From contig JAUHYP010000012.1 in the NCBI GenBank assembly GCA_030426265.1, positions 1 through 64,000 of the forward strand: a stretch of 64,000 nucleotides of DNA. The letters run 5' to 3'. The stretch is from Gammaproteobacteria bacterium. GTDB lineage: Bacteria; Pseudomonadota; Gammaproteobacteria; Xanthomonadales; SZUA-36. Position numbers and translations under genes: made by a program. Below, one piece after another: positions 53,414 to 61,492 of the stretch (the stretch's first letter is position 1; the number at the start of each line of letters is the position of its first letter). The notes under the pieces are model-generated. The model did no database searches. It was not told the origin of the DNA and was given only the letters and a program-made list of their open reading frames with translations.

Positions 53414-56400
53414 TCAAGCATCAACACCGACAATGCACGCGGCAATCCTTTCCTCCATCGGCTTCGTCCTCGGGAATTTCGCGAAGCTGCGAATGACGTC
53501 TCCACCCAGTTCGGCTTCCATCCCTAGCAAGTCCTTTCGAATATCTCTCAGAAGCAATGGCTTACGGCGTCCCTTGACCGTCAGGCGCCGATACCAAACT
53601 GGACGGATCACATCCAGCCAACGCGAGGCGATCTCGTCCCAGTCAGGCTGTCGCCCATTTGACCGACCTCGTAACAGGTCGGTCAATTCGAGATATGTAT
53701 CCAATCGTGATTGGTCCTGCACGGCCGCCGATTCAGCCGCCCAGTGTTTCAACACGCGTTCCATCTCCTTCAACGCGATCTGCTTCTTGTTCGAGAGCAG
53801 CTCGCGCTCACACTGCGACAAACGGTCAAGGAACGCGTCCAGCAGCCGTTGGTGGGCGCGCTGGAGTTGGGGAATGCTTTGCGTCTGTGGGCTCAGCCGT
53901 TTTCTGAGCTCGGAGCATACTTCGGCAAGGTCAGTGACGATCTGACCACTCAGGTCCGGCAGGAACACCCATCGCGGGGATCCGAGGGAAGCAGAGCGCA
54001 TACAGAAGAACGCCCAAGGTTTCGAAGTGCTCACAAGACTGACTCGAGCTATCACACGGACAGAAACGGTCCGGAATTCTTCGTAAATGACATCGGGGAT
54101 CAATCCCTTGTCATCACCGATCAGCTCCCTGACCGGCTGAAACGCATCCTGGATGCCATCCCAGGCCGTATCGGCCGCCTCGAACTCCTCGACCAGTTCA
54201 GTCGTGGATACCGGCTTCTCATGTTGTCGCAACATCTCCTCAGGCAGCGGCATGTTGGAGCCCAGAAGACTTTCCACCGTTTCGTACCGCTCCAGGAACC
54301 GCTCGTCCGAAGTCAGGGCGAACTCCGGGGCGTCTACCGGCCACCAAGCCTCGATACTTCGGTGCGGACTGTCCATCCTGTCCACGCGTCCTACCCGTTG
54401 CTCGGCAATGCGAACGACGCTGGGCATGTCCAAGTGCACCAACACGGAAGCCTGTTGCAGGTTGACGCCCTCGGACAGACTATCGGAACACAAGCCAATC
54501 AATCGTTTGCGATCCGACCCCAAAGAAAATGCTTCCAACAAGGCTGAACGATCAGATCCAGGATCACCCGTCGCGACAAGCACTTCGGTCAATGGGTCCA
54601 GGGAACAAATGCGTTGGGAAAGATCAGACAGGGTAATGGGCCGACTGTCGAAGGCGAGCAACAACTCGTGCTTGTCCAGCAATTTCACCAGGTGCTCTGC
54701 CTTGCGCTGTTCCCGTCCGTCGCTCATGGCGGTCGCCAGTTCCACCATCTTTTCGTAAAGCGCCTGATCCTGAGAGCAAGCACGCCTGTGGGCGTCTTCA
54801 TCGACCAACCACTCGGGCAGTTCTACCTTGAGCTGGTTGCCTGGCAGGCGCCCGGCAATTTTCTGAAGGCGGGTCAAGGCCCCTTCCAGGGGTGAAGCCC
54901 GTTCGAATCCGAGCAGCTCTAGTTTTTCGACGGCAACACGGGTGCCCGCCACATGCTCGACCAGCGCTGCTCGAGATGAACGTAGCGACGCCATGACCAC
55001 GTATCGCGCCAGTTTACGAGCTGAATTCAGTCGCCCTTCAAGATACTGTCGTTCATTCACACCCTGTCGTCGAAGGACCTCGGGCAACTCCAGGGCTTTC
55101 TTGAAGTGGCTCACCGCCACCAATCGATCGGCCAAGGAACGAATCTCAATCGCCAGCCGGCGGTCCTTTGCCGATTCCGACAACGCATACGTTTTGGGCT
55201 TATGCTTCGGGAAACGGCAGGGTCTACCGTTGCGGTCCATGTAGGAATCGGGGTCGCGTTGGATCAATCCATTGAGCATCCTCTTCGTGCGCCGGACCGT
55301 GAATCTCCCGATTTCAGAGCGCAGCTGACTGATTTCTTCTTCGGTCAAGGCGCGCCGGAGTGACCGGGAACCAAACATCTTCTCGAATGCCTCCACTGTG
55401 GATGGCTGCAGGTTGTCCGCCCCCAGCAGGTCGGCGATTCGTAGGAGGTCGGTCACGGAGCGATTGATCGGGGTCGCAGTGAATAGCAGCACGTGATCGG
55501 CCATGTTGCGGAACAGGCGCTGAGTGCGGTTGGAGTTAAAATTGACGAAGTTGTGCCCCTCGTCCACGCACAGCAACTGTGCACGCCGCAGGGATTCGAC
55601 CGTGTGCTCATGCGCCTGGCTCCGGGAGTGACTCAGGGAGCCATGCGAAAAACTCTGGAGATTGACGTTTCCGTACAGCGCTTCCCGTTCCCAGGCATCA
55701 CGCACAACCGGAGGGCAGACCATCAAGGCTCGACCACGCCTCAGGCGGCCGCGACGAAGATTCCGGTCCTGCAAGGCCCCGACGAGGTGTACTCCCATCC
55801 GCGTCTTGCCTGAGCCGGTCGCATCAGCAATGAGGACGCTGTCGTGGCTGTCCAGGATGGTCAGCGCCTGTGCGATGCCCAGCTTCTGTGATTCCCAGAG
55901 GCTGGATTCCTGAGGCAAGTAGTCGCCACGCAAGTACTCCGCAGCCCATTCCCCCTCGAGCATTTCGGCACTAGCTCTCGCCAGCGCCTCCTGCCAGGAG
56001 ACGACGCGCAATAACTGCTCCAGCAGGGCGATGAACTGGTCGTGGCAATCGCGTGCCATGGACCAGTAATTTTCCGCGATGCCCAGAGTTTCCCTGAAGC
56101 GGTCCGGCTCGTCGCGCTTCAGGAAGCGCACATTGGCTTCGAGCTGACCTCCGAGGCCGGCGTGGGTGAAATTGCTGGAGCCGAGCGTGACAGCCTCCGC
56201 CCCGCAGTAGACCTTTGCGTGCAGGCGTTCTCCACCCGTTGGGTATCGCACCTTGAAGATGCCTGACCGCAGCCGTTCGATGCATTCGATCAACTGACCC
56301 GACAACCGGATGGAGATGCCCCGGGCCAACCAGTAATCGCGGACCTCGTTGTCCAGTCCATCTCCCGACAACTGCCAGTGCTCACGCTGGGAACTGAATG

Positions 56401-56677
56401 GTTCATTGCCAAACAGTAAGCGCACACGGGCACCAGGCTTGCAGCTTGCGATCAGGCCGACGACGCGATCCAACGAGGCGTAGCCTGTCACGATCAATGC
56501 CTCGGCGGCACTTAACAGATCGTTTTTGACCTGATCTTCGACCGAGCGGTCATGCAAATTGAGCGGAAAACTCTCAGGGGAAGGCCAATGCAGCTCAGGA
56601 TTGGCAGCAGCCGCCGGGTGTGGCTCCCGGAAAAGATCGGGCGTTGGACCCGGGTGCGGAGGACTTCGGTCTGGCAT
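53414..56677 (-). CDS. Phospholipase-D-like nuclease fused to SNF2 helicase
   Basis: A 1087-residue fusion. Start ATG 56677 (MPDRSPPHPGP) was preferred to an in-frame start 33 codons upstream that reads into repeat sequence. Residues about 40-220 are a PLD-type domain with one HxK...N signature, LHAKVYCGAEAVTLGSSNF (His153, Lys155, Asn169). Residues about 255-840 are a SNF2/RapA-type ATPase: Walker A DATGSGKT (285-292), DEGH box at 372-375, LLFTATPINRS, and C-terminal motifs SLSEGVNLQQASVLVHLDMP and EQRVGRVDRMD. The last 250 residues are helical. A single HKD motif per chain implies dimerisation. DISARM has separate PLD and SNF2 proteins, but its other members are absent here. Confidence 0.85.
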   Translation of the reverse strand: MPDRSPPHPGPTPDLFREPHPAAAANPELHWPSPESFPLNLHDRSVEDQVKNDLLSAAEALIVTGYASLDRVVGLIASCKPGARVRLLFGNEPFSSQREHWQLSGDGLDNEVRDYWLARGISIRLSGQLIECIERLRSGIFKVRYPTGGERLHAKVYCGAEAVTLGSSNFTHAGLGGQLEANVRFLKRDEPDRFRETLGIAENYWSMARDCHDQFIALLEQLLRVVSWQEALARASAEMLEGEWAAEYLRGDYLPQESSLWESQKLGIAQALTILDSHDSVLIADATGSGKTRMGVHLVGALQDRNLRRGRLRRGRALMVCPPVVRDAWEREALYGNVNLQSFSHGSLSHSRSQAHEHTVESLRRAQLLCVDEGHNFVNFNSNRTQRLFRNMADHVLLFTATPINRSVTDLLRIADLLGADNLQPSTVEAFEKMFGSRSLRRALTEEEISQLRSEIGRFTVRRTKRMLNGLIQRDPDSYMDRNGRPCRFPKHKPKTYALSESAKDRRLAIEIRSLADRLVAVSHFKKALELPEVLRRQGVNERQYLEGRLNSARKLARYVVMASLRSSRAALVEHVAGTRVAVEKLELLGFERASPLEGALTRLQKIAGRLPGNQLKVELPEWLVDEDAHRRACSQDQALYEKMVELATAMSDGREQRKAEHLVKLLDKHELLLAFDSRPITLSDLSQRICSLDPLTEVLVATGDPGSDRSALLEAFSLGSDRKRLIGLCSDSLSEGVNLQQASVLVHLDMPSVVRIAEQRVGRVDRMDSPHRSIEAWWPVDAPEFALTSDERFLERYETVESLLGSNMPLPEEMLRQHEKPVSTTELVEEFEAADTAWDGIQDAFQPVRELIGDDKGLIPDVIYEEFRTVSVRVIARVSLVSTSKPWAFFCMRSASLGSPRWVFLPDLSGQIVTDLAEVCSELRKRLSPQTQSIPQLQRAHQRLLDAFLDRLSQCERELLSNKKQIALKEMERVLKHWAAESAAVQDQSRLDTYLELTDLLRGRSNGRQPDWDEIASRWLDVIRPVWYRRLTVKGRRKPLLLRDIRKDLLGMEAELGGDVIRSFAKFPRTKPMEERIAACIVGVDA

Positions 56678-56756
56678 GGTTAGAATATCTGCGAATCGGG
56701 CCGCCAAGGGAAGCCAGGTTGCGGCGTAAACTCCCCCGTTATATGGGTTGGCAAGC

Positions 56757-56999
56757 GCAAGCTGCGCAACTGCCATATCGCTCCAGTCTTCATCGCTCCC
56801 GACAAGAACAAGCAGAATGGTTTCGTCGAGAGCTTCGACGGCAAGTTCTGGGAGAACAATCTGGGACTAAACTCGTTCACGAGCATCGACGATGCACGCT
56901 CAACGATCGACAGCTGGAGGGCGCACTACAACCAGGTCAGGTCGCACCGCTCACTGGGCCTGAAGTCGCCCGAAACGTTCACCAGGGAAGCAGTCTGAT
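56757..56999 (+). pseudogene. 3' fragment of an IS3-family transposase (second element)
   Basis: The frame KNKQNGFVESFDGKFWENNLGLNSFTSIDDARSTIDSWRAHYNQVRSHRSLGLKSPETFTREAV ends at TGA 56997-56999. It contains the final glutamate region (NGFVESFDGK) and the C-terminal helices of an IS3 integrase. The upstream half with the DD residues is missing. Its sequence differs from the fragment at 47725, so it is a different element. Confidence 0.82.
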
Positions 57000-57081
57000 A
57001 TGCTCGAACTCCCACATTAGGGGTGGCTCAGTTCGAGGGATACGGTCAAATGACCACTTTGTTCCAGGAACTCAGCAGGCG

Positions 57082-57366
57082 TTAAATCCCCAGTGAACTG
57101 TGGAGCCTATGGTGATTGTAGTCCTGTTTCCAGGCGCCAATGATCCTCTGAGCCTGTGCCAATGACTTGAACTGGTTTGCATTCAGACATTCGTCCCGCA
57201 GCCGATCGTTAATGCGTTCAATGTGGCCTTTTTTCATGGGTTTTCCCGGGTGAGTGAAGTCGAGCTTCACGCCTCGCGCCCAGGCCCAGGCTTCCAGCGC
57301 CTTCGACGTAAATTCAATACCGTGGTCCACCGTGATCGAAACAGGCGCTGGTCGGTCGCGCAACCA
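57082..57366 (-). pseudogene. IS3-family transposase fragment (third element)
   Basis: About 93 residues are readable, from SITVDHGIEFTSKALEAWAWARG through HPGKPMKKGHIERINDRLRDECLNANQF to RLHSSLGI, then a stop at 57082. These are the second aspartate and the glutamate blocks of an IS3 transposase. The N-terminal half is absent, and the normal tail after SSLGY is shortened. With the neighbouring plus-strand fragment it shows repeated insertion at this place. Confidence 0.82.
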
Positions 57367-57397
57367 AGCGTAAAGTCAACTATCTCTACAGAATAGC

Positions 57398-57871
57398 TCA
57401 TATTTTTTTGTTCAAAGGGGGGAGTTCAGAGTTGGGTGCTTCTTGTTGATAGACTGCAAGAAGATAACTCTCAATTGAAAGAGCGTACTCTGCAGGGTTA
57501 ATTGGGATCGTCATTATGGTAAACCGGCCAGATGCGATCTGGTCACGTATTAACTTTGGGACCTCTGAGTCGTCCCACCATTGGTGTGAGTCGAGCGGAA
57601 ACTGCTTATTGCTCCAGTTCGTGGCTCCGAGATGTGACCAGCATCTACTACCAAGTGACGACTTCAGCGCCATTCCAATGTAGAGGACTTCTCCGGTTTC
57701 AGAGAGATAGACGTAAATGCCATACTGTTTTGCTCCACATAACTCGTTTTGAAAGTTTCCTTCGAACTCCTCTCTCACATTGAAAAACAATGGTTTTTCG
57801 CTCGACACCCGGCGAGTGGCAAGAAATCCCAAATAGTTGTCAAAATGTTCGAGAAATTGTTCCTGGTTCAT
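57398..57871 (-). CDS. GIY-YIG-domain protein
   Basis: A protein of 157 residues from ATG 57871 (MNQEQFLEHF). A GTG nine codons upstream (57898) is an alternative start, and neither has a convincing ribosome site. The core YGIYVYLSETGEVLYIGMAL followed by LGSRCWSHLG fits the GIY-YIG nuclease fold (GIY, YIG and the arginine). The C-terminal half contains the glutamate-bearing IESYLLAVY, consistent with the family's metal ligand. Base composition is AT-rich. It could be a stand-alone nuclease of the island; a role in defence or in mobile-element biology is equally possible. Confidence 0.72.
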   Translation of the reverse strand: MNQEQFLEHFDNYLGFLATRRVSSEKPLFFNVREEFEGNFQNELCGAKQYGIYVYLSETGEVLYIGMALKSSLGSRCWSHLGATNWSNKQFPLDSHQWWDDSEVPKLIRDQIASGRFTIMTIPINPAEYALSIESYLLAVYQQEAPNSELPPLNKKI

Positions 57872-57967
57872 TGTTACGGGCTGCTCCGATGAAGTCACTT
57901 TGAGGTTGCAAGAATGTCTGTTTCGTTTCGATAAATCTTTATTTTCGTTTCACAACCTTTATCACGA

Positions 57968-58999
57968 CTAATGGACAGTTGGTGTCTCATGGGAGCTGGC
58001 CAAACCAGCCACGAATTCCTTTGTCACATCAACCGAGAGCGTTTCCCAGTCAAGAGTTTTCAAGCCACGTTCGAACAAGAGCTTCAACGACTCACCCGGT
58101 CTGTATTCAACGAAAAACATCACGGAAGTGTCGGAAAACAACGCTTCAGGCGAAAGTGGGTCTGACGAGAGCCAAGCGTATATGGTCATGTTCGGCATTC
58201 TGCCCTCGTACTTCTCCGACGGTTCCCAATGAAAGTGGTGATGATTTCGCCATCCGAAGATGCTTGTGATGGTTCTCGGTTGGCGGCCCAGTGGCGTCCA
58301 TTGGCTAGGTCCTTTTTGGTGAACGCGCACGTATTCGTCGAAATTAGGCTCAAGGGTCATTGCATGTACGCGAACGGTTCTGCCACTTGCCAGCGAAAAT
58401 TCGATACTTGGGTAGTTATTCTGGAAAGGAATAGAGGGGTGCCTGATAGCTCCAGAGACATGACGCAATAACTCGCCTGTCTCTTGGTCAATAGTGGTAT
58501 GAGCGATAATGAACTGACACGAAATTTCCGGGTGGGCCAGAAGTCGGCTGATGTCGGTGCTTGGGTGGTCAGTTCTAACGTCGGGCAACACAACAATTCC
58601 CAGGTTGCAGTTCTTGATGAGTTTCAGTTGCTCAATGTCGCAACTGGTGCGTTCACAAGGATGACCAAGTGTGATTTGGTAGTCGATTCTGCATTTTCTC
58701 AACGAGAAAATAGTCTTGGCCAGAAGTTGGCTTACCCTTGAAGCGGGTAGCAGCTTCAGAATGAAATAGACGCGTTCGCCCAATTCATTGCCATACACTA
58801 TTAGCGTTGAAACATCTTGTTCGTCTTCGTTGCGCCACCCTTCGAACCTTACTTGCAATGCAGGATGATGCTCGCTGAACCGCTTGCATAGTGCGAATGC
58901 GACATACGATTCGCTCGACAGTTGTTTTGAAGTGAGGGATGTCCAAGTGTCGTAAAGAACACGCGGCAACGAGATTTCGATATGGCGGAGGCTTTCCAT
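57968..58999 (-). CDS. Unrecognised 343-residue island protein
   Basis: A 343-residue, soluble, mixed alpha/beta protein. I recognise no motif. It has a central stretch with histidines and aromatic residues (GWRNHHHFHWEPSEKYEGRMP near 247-267) and a cysteine pair in HPCERTSCDIEQL. There is no signal peptide or membrane segment. Base composition is AT-rich like its neighbours. It lies 69 bases from the GIY-YIG gene on the same strand and 67 bases downstream of the two-gene winged-helix operon, so it may belong to either. Confidence 0.65.
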   Translation of the reverse strand: MESLRHIEISLPRVLYDTWTSLTSKQLSSESYVAFALCKRFSEHHPALQVRFEGWRNEDEQDVSTLIVYGNELGERVYFILKLLPASRVSQLLAKTIFSLRKCRIDYQITLGHPCERTSCDIEQLKLIKNCNLGIVVLPDVRTDHPSTDISRLLAHPEISCQFIIAHTTIDQETGELLRHVSGAIRHPSIPFQNNYPSIEFSLASGRTVRVHAMTLEPNFDEYVRVHQKGPSQWTPLGRQPRTITSIFGWRNHHHFHWEPSEKYEGRMPNMTIYAWLSSDPLSPEALFSDTSVMFFVEYRPGESLKLLFERGLKTLDWETLSVDVTKEFVAGLASSHETPTVH

Positions 59000-59033
59000 A
59001 CTCGGAATCGTATGTCAGTCTTTTCTCAAAATG

Positions 59034-59045
59034 TTAGAACGTCCT
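59034..59045. promoter_or_regulatory. Copy of the TAGAACGT motif upstream of the 343-residue gene
   Basis: TTAGAACGTCCT at 59034-59045 repeats, in related form, the arms of the palindrome at 59863-59886. It lies 35-46 bases upstream of the gene that ends at 57968, in a 67-base gap, so it could be a second binding site for the winged-helix protein. Confidence 0.4.
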
Positions 59046-59066
59046 GATTTTTGCAAAAGGACTCTT

Positions 59067-59447
59067 TCACCTTGATATGGTCGGCGAGAATTGCAGAGAT
59101 TCTGTCCCAATCCGCCTACCAAAACATAGGATGGGAATAGCTTTGTAAATTCTCTTTCTCAGCCAGAATTCCCCGGGTGAGATGATCTCAACATCCACGA
59201 CCTCCATTTCACTGCAATTTCGTTGAATCCAGTTTCTGAACTCTGCGCCACCCATGATCCTCGGTGTGCCGTTGGCATTGGCTTCCCGATTTACGTGAAC
59301 AGAGAATCGTGTCTTGGCTGCCCCTGCGTTCAGAACTGCGGGGCCGGAACTTGGGCGAACGTAGCCTGAGACACTTACGCCAAGATTGAAAAACCCTTGG
59401 TTGTAGTAGGTCTTGTGAAGTGTGAGGGGGTAGGCCGACTTAGTCAT
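59067..59447 (-). CDS. Unrecognised protein coupled to a winged-helix regulator
   Basis: A 126-residue protein from ATG 59447 (MTKSAYPLTLHKTYYNQGFFNLGVSVSGYVRPS); an earlier start at 59459 would add MVAP. It overlaps the winged-helix gene by 8 bases. It is mostly beta, with GYVRPSSGP and a basic C-terminal half (WLRKRIYKAIP). No catalytic motif is recognised; overlap with a DNA-binding partner suggests a toxin, co-regulator or nucleic-acid-binding role. AT-rich. Confidence 0.6.
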   Translation of the reverse strand: MTKSAYPLTLHKTYYNQGFFNLGVSVSGYVRPSSGPAVLNAGAAKTRFSVHVNREANANGTPRIMGGAEFRNWIQRNCSEMEVVDVEIISPGEFWLRKRIYKAIPILCFGRRIGTESLQFSPTISR

Positions 59448-59841
59448 TGGTGCCACCACTTTCGCTCGATCTTTGCTGGTTTTCCATCCTGAGTACTTTC
59501 AACGCCAGGTCCTGAACCGCTTCGTCAAGCAAGTCGTCATCTTCACGGCCGGTGGCAGCTACCAGTGCTTTGAGCCGCTTCATCCATGGGGCAATTTTGC
59601 CTGATTGTGAACTGCGGTTGACAGCTTCTAGCTCAGCATTGACGGGGAAATTGTGAATTTTCTTCCGCTTCCCGGCTTTTTGAACCGAGTCTCTCTTGAT
59701 CAACCCATCTCTCTCGAGCTTGATGCAGATTTGATAGACCTGCTGACGCTGACTGATCCCAAGTCGTCCGGTGATTTCATCATCATCGAGGCCTTCTGGG
59801 TTGGCTTGGATTAGTTCGAGTACTTTCTGGATATTTGTCAT
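59440..59841 (-). CDS. Winged-helix DNA-binding protein, 133 residues
   Basis: A 133-residue protein. The first 55 residues form a clear winged helix: IQKVLELIQANPEGLDDDEITGRLGISQRQQVYQICIKLERDGLIKRDSV. A basic patch KAGKRKKIHNF follows, then a helical, acidic C-terminus (EDDDLLDEAVQDLALKVLRM). It overlaps the downstream gene by 8 bases. A 24-base palindrome lies directly upstream at 59863-59886. The layout of a small DNA-binding protein plus a coupled partner is that of a toxin-antitoxin or a defence-controlling operon (inference). Confidence 0.78.
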   Translation of the reverse strand: MTNIQKVLELIQANPEGLDDDEITGRLGISQRQQVYQICIKLERDGLIKRDSVQKAGKRKKIHNFPVNAELEAVNRSSQSGKIAPWMKRLKALVAATGREDDDLLDEAVQDLALKVLRMENQQRSSESGGTND

Positions 59842-59862
59842 TAGAACAATCTATGGAAGCAG

Positions 59863-59886
59863 TAGGACGTTTTATATAACGTTCTA
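59863..59886. promoter_or_regulatory. Operator-like palindrome upstream of the winged-helix gene
   Basis: Arms TAGGACGTT (59863-59871) and AACGTTCTA (59878-59886) match at 8 of 9 positions around a 6-base AT-rich centre. The right arm repeats TAGAACGT seen at 59034, and a half site TTAGAAC also stands at 59841-59847 next to the start codon. It is suitably placed for autoregulation and marks the AT-rich right end of the island. Confidence 0.6.
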
Positions 59887-59889
59887 AAA

Positions 59890-60287
59890 TTGAAGTCAAT
59901 TCGACCAATCAAAACCACTGGGGCGGGGACTGTCATTGAATAGTGCGGGTACGAAGCTCAGCCTGGAATGATAGCCAACCGGCATGGCCAGCTTGACGTC
60001 TCCCGCCTGAAAGCCGGCCTCTTCTGTCGGGCCGCAAGGACGCCACCCGATTTCCAAAAACCGCGGTTTATACTTCCCATCCGCTGTCGAGAGTCTTGTT
60101 GGAAAGGGATGCGAGGTGAAGCGATTCGATCCATCGACGAAGGTTTGGAGGATGCGCTGCTGATCGTGATCGGAAGCGAGAATCCGGACCTGCCGGGGGT
60201 CGAGGCGCGACTGGGAGCGCATCAGGGGCTCAACCGTCTCGGTGCCGCGCTTTCCCTCCGAGAGGAACCAACGCGTGAGTCGAGTCC
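59890..60287. other. Boundary stretch without a secure gene
   Basis: GC content rises here to host level. Two frames overlap on opposite strands and neither is convincing. The plus-strand frame ends in EARLGAHQGLNRLGAALSLREEPTRESSP with a TGA (60289-60291) that overlaps the GTG start of the glycosyltransferase, and could be the tail of a gene cut by the island. The minus-strand frame (59896-60222) contains GKYKPRFLEIGWRPCGPTEEAGFQAGDVKLAMPVGYHSRLSF. I see no known family in either. Confidence 0.4.
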
Positions 60288-61430
60288 GTGACGCCTGGTT
60301 CGTCCCCGTTGCGTGTGTTGGGATGGCCGGCGTTCAAGACCCGACGATTCAATCCCCATCAGTACCTCCTCTACTCCGCGATTGGGGAGGAAGGTGTTCA
60401 AGTCCTGGAGTTTTCCCCCGGCCGGCTTGTCGTGAGGAGGGCAGATGTATGGCACATGCATTGGCCCGAGCAATTCCTCAACCGGTCAGGGCGGGTGAAG
60501 GCCACGATGTTCGCTGTGGCACACATTGGCTTGATGGTGTGGGCCAGGCTCAGGGGCGCGAAGATGGTATGGACAGTCCACAATCTTCAGGCTCACGAAC
60601 GCAGACACCCAGGCCTGGAGCAGTGGTATCGCGCCGCGTTTCTGTTCCTGCTTGACGGTTTCGTCAGCCTGACGGAAGCGGGTCATCAGGAGGCAATGAA
60701 CCGCTTCCCGATGTTGTCAGGGAAGGCCAGTGCGGTCATCCCACGCGGCCACTACCGCGGCGTCTATCCTGAGACGGTTTCGCGGGCCCAAGCTCGGGAG
60801 CGGTTGGGGATCAGCGCGGAAGCGTTGGTCGTTCTCCACCTGGGCCAGATTCGTTCCTACAAGAATGTGCCTGGGCTGATTCGATGCTTCCGGGACACGG
60901 CGTCCAGCGACGACATCCTGCTGATCGCAGGTCTGCCGTTCAACGAGAAGCTACGCTCCGATGTCGTCAACGCTTCCGGCGGGGATCCGCGTGTCCGCCT
61001 GCACCTGGACTTCATCCCGGACGAGCATTTACAAGTCTTCCTGAGGGCGGCGGACATGGCGGTGTTCCCCTATTCGGACGTCCTCAATTCTGGCGGCGTG
61101 TTGCTGGCGCTCTCGTTCGATCTCCCGACCATCGCGCCGGCCATGGGCGCCATCCCCGAAGTGCAGGAATGGGTGGGTCCGGACTGGGTCCACACCTATC
61201 ACGGCGCGTTCTCGGGCGAGGTGCTTGCGCGTGCCCTTGAGTGGCGATTGAAGACGAAACGGTCCGGTCGTCCGAACCTGGAAAGGCTGGACTGGGTCGT
61301 CGTCGCCCGGGAGACCGTCAACTTCTTCGAAACGCTTACAGGACCCGCCGCGCATGGACCCGGGAACTCAGCGCGTAGCGATGACAACGATCGCGACGAC
61401 GCTGGCGAGAATCTGGGCGAAGTCACCTAG
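60288..61430 (+). CDS. GT4-family glycosyltransferase
   Basis: A 380-residue GT-B-fold glycosyltransferase. The N-terminal part has WHMHWPEQFLN and VWTVHNLQAHERRHPG, and the C-terminal nucleotide-sugar part has VLHLGQIRSYKNVPGLI, LDFIPDEHLQVFLRAADMAVFPY and LNSGGVLLALSFDLPTIAP, where the usual glutamate of the E-x7-E motif is replaced by leucine and aspartate positions. The GTG at 60288 overlaps an upstream TGA. Such enzymes build exopolysaccharide or lipid-linked oligosaccharide; the sugar is unknown. It probably belonged to a larger polysaccharide cluster interrupted by the island. The last 30 residues are acidic and probably disordered. Confidence 0.85.
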   Translation: MTPGSSPLRVLGWPAFKTRRFNPHQYLLYSAIGEEGVQVLEFSPGRLVVRRADVWHMHWPEQFLNRSGRVKATMFAVAHIGLMVWARLRGAKMVWTVHNLQAHERRHPGLEQWYRAAFLFLLDGFVSLTEAGHQEAMNRFPMLSGKASAVIPRGHYRGVYPETVSRAQARERLGISAEALVVLHLGQIRSYKNVPGLIRCFRDTASSDDILLIAGLPFNEKLRSDVVNASGGDPRVRLHLDFIPDEHLQVFLRAADMAVFPYSDVLNSGGVLLALSFDLPTIAPAMGAIPEVQEWVGPDWVHTYHGAFSGEVLARALEWRLKTKRSGRPNLERLDWVVVARETVNFFETLTGPAAHGPGNSARSDDNDRDDAGENLGEVT

Positions 61431-61492
61431 GAACGCCATCGTATCGAGGAAGCCAGGAAGCGGTTCGGCGGGCCGATCCGACCCGGAGCTGC

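Larger units (their letters stand above)
47864..56743. repeat. Imperfect 21-bp inverted repeat bracketing a defence block
   Basis: A 21-base sequence at about 47861-47881 with core TATAACGGGGGAG (47864-47876) appears inverted at about 56726-56746 (core 56731-56743), matching at 19 of 21 positions. Each copy directly adjoins an IS3 transposase fragment on its outer side. Between them lie the Gabija-like pair and the PLD-SNF2 module. The copies could be ends of a former composite element, or relics of one sequence split by insertion. Confidence 0.5.
45049..59889. other. Defence island with reduced and patchy GC content
   Basis: From just after icmF to just upstream of the winged-helix gene, base composition drops sharply and varies between modules (lowest at 45.1-47.2 and 57.3-59.9 kb, intermediate at 48.0-53.4 kb, higher at 53.4-56.7 kb). 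Contents are phage-defence-type enzymes and broken insertion sequences in both orientations. No tRNA, integrase or clean direct repeat was seen at either edge, so the limits are approximate and the island is probably built from several insertions. Confidence 0.85.

Noticed and set aside
53414-56677. Assignment of the PLD-SNF2 protein to DISARM or Mokosh
   Set aside because: DISARM would need the DUF1998 helicase, DrmB and a methyltransferase, all absent; Mokosh uses a different helicase class.
59896-60222. Minus-strand gene of about 108 residues at the island edge
   Set aside because: Composition is plausible but there is no ribosome site or known motif, and an opposing plus-strand frame is equally good; left undecided.
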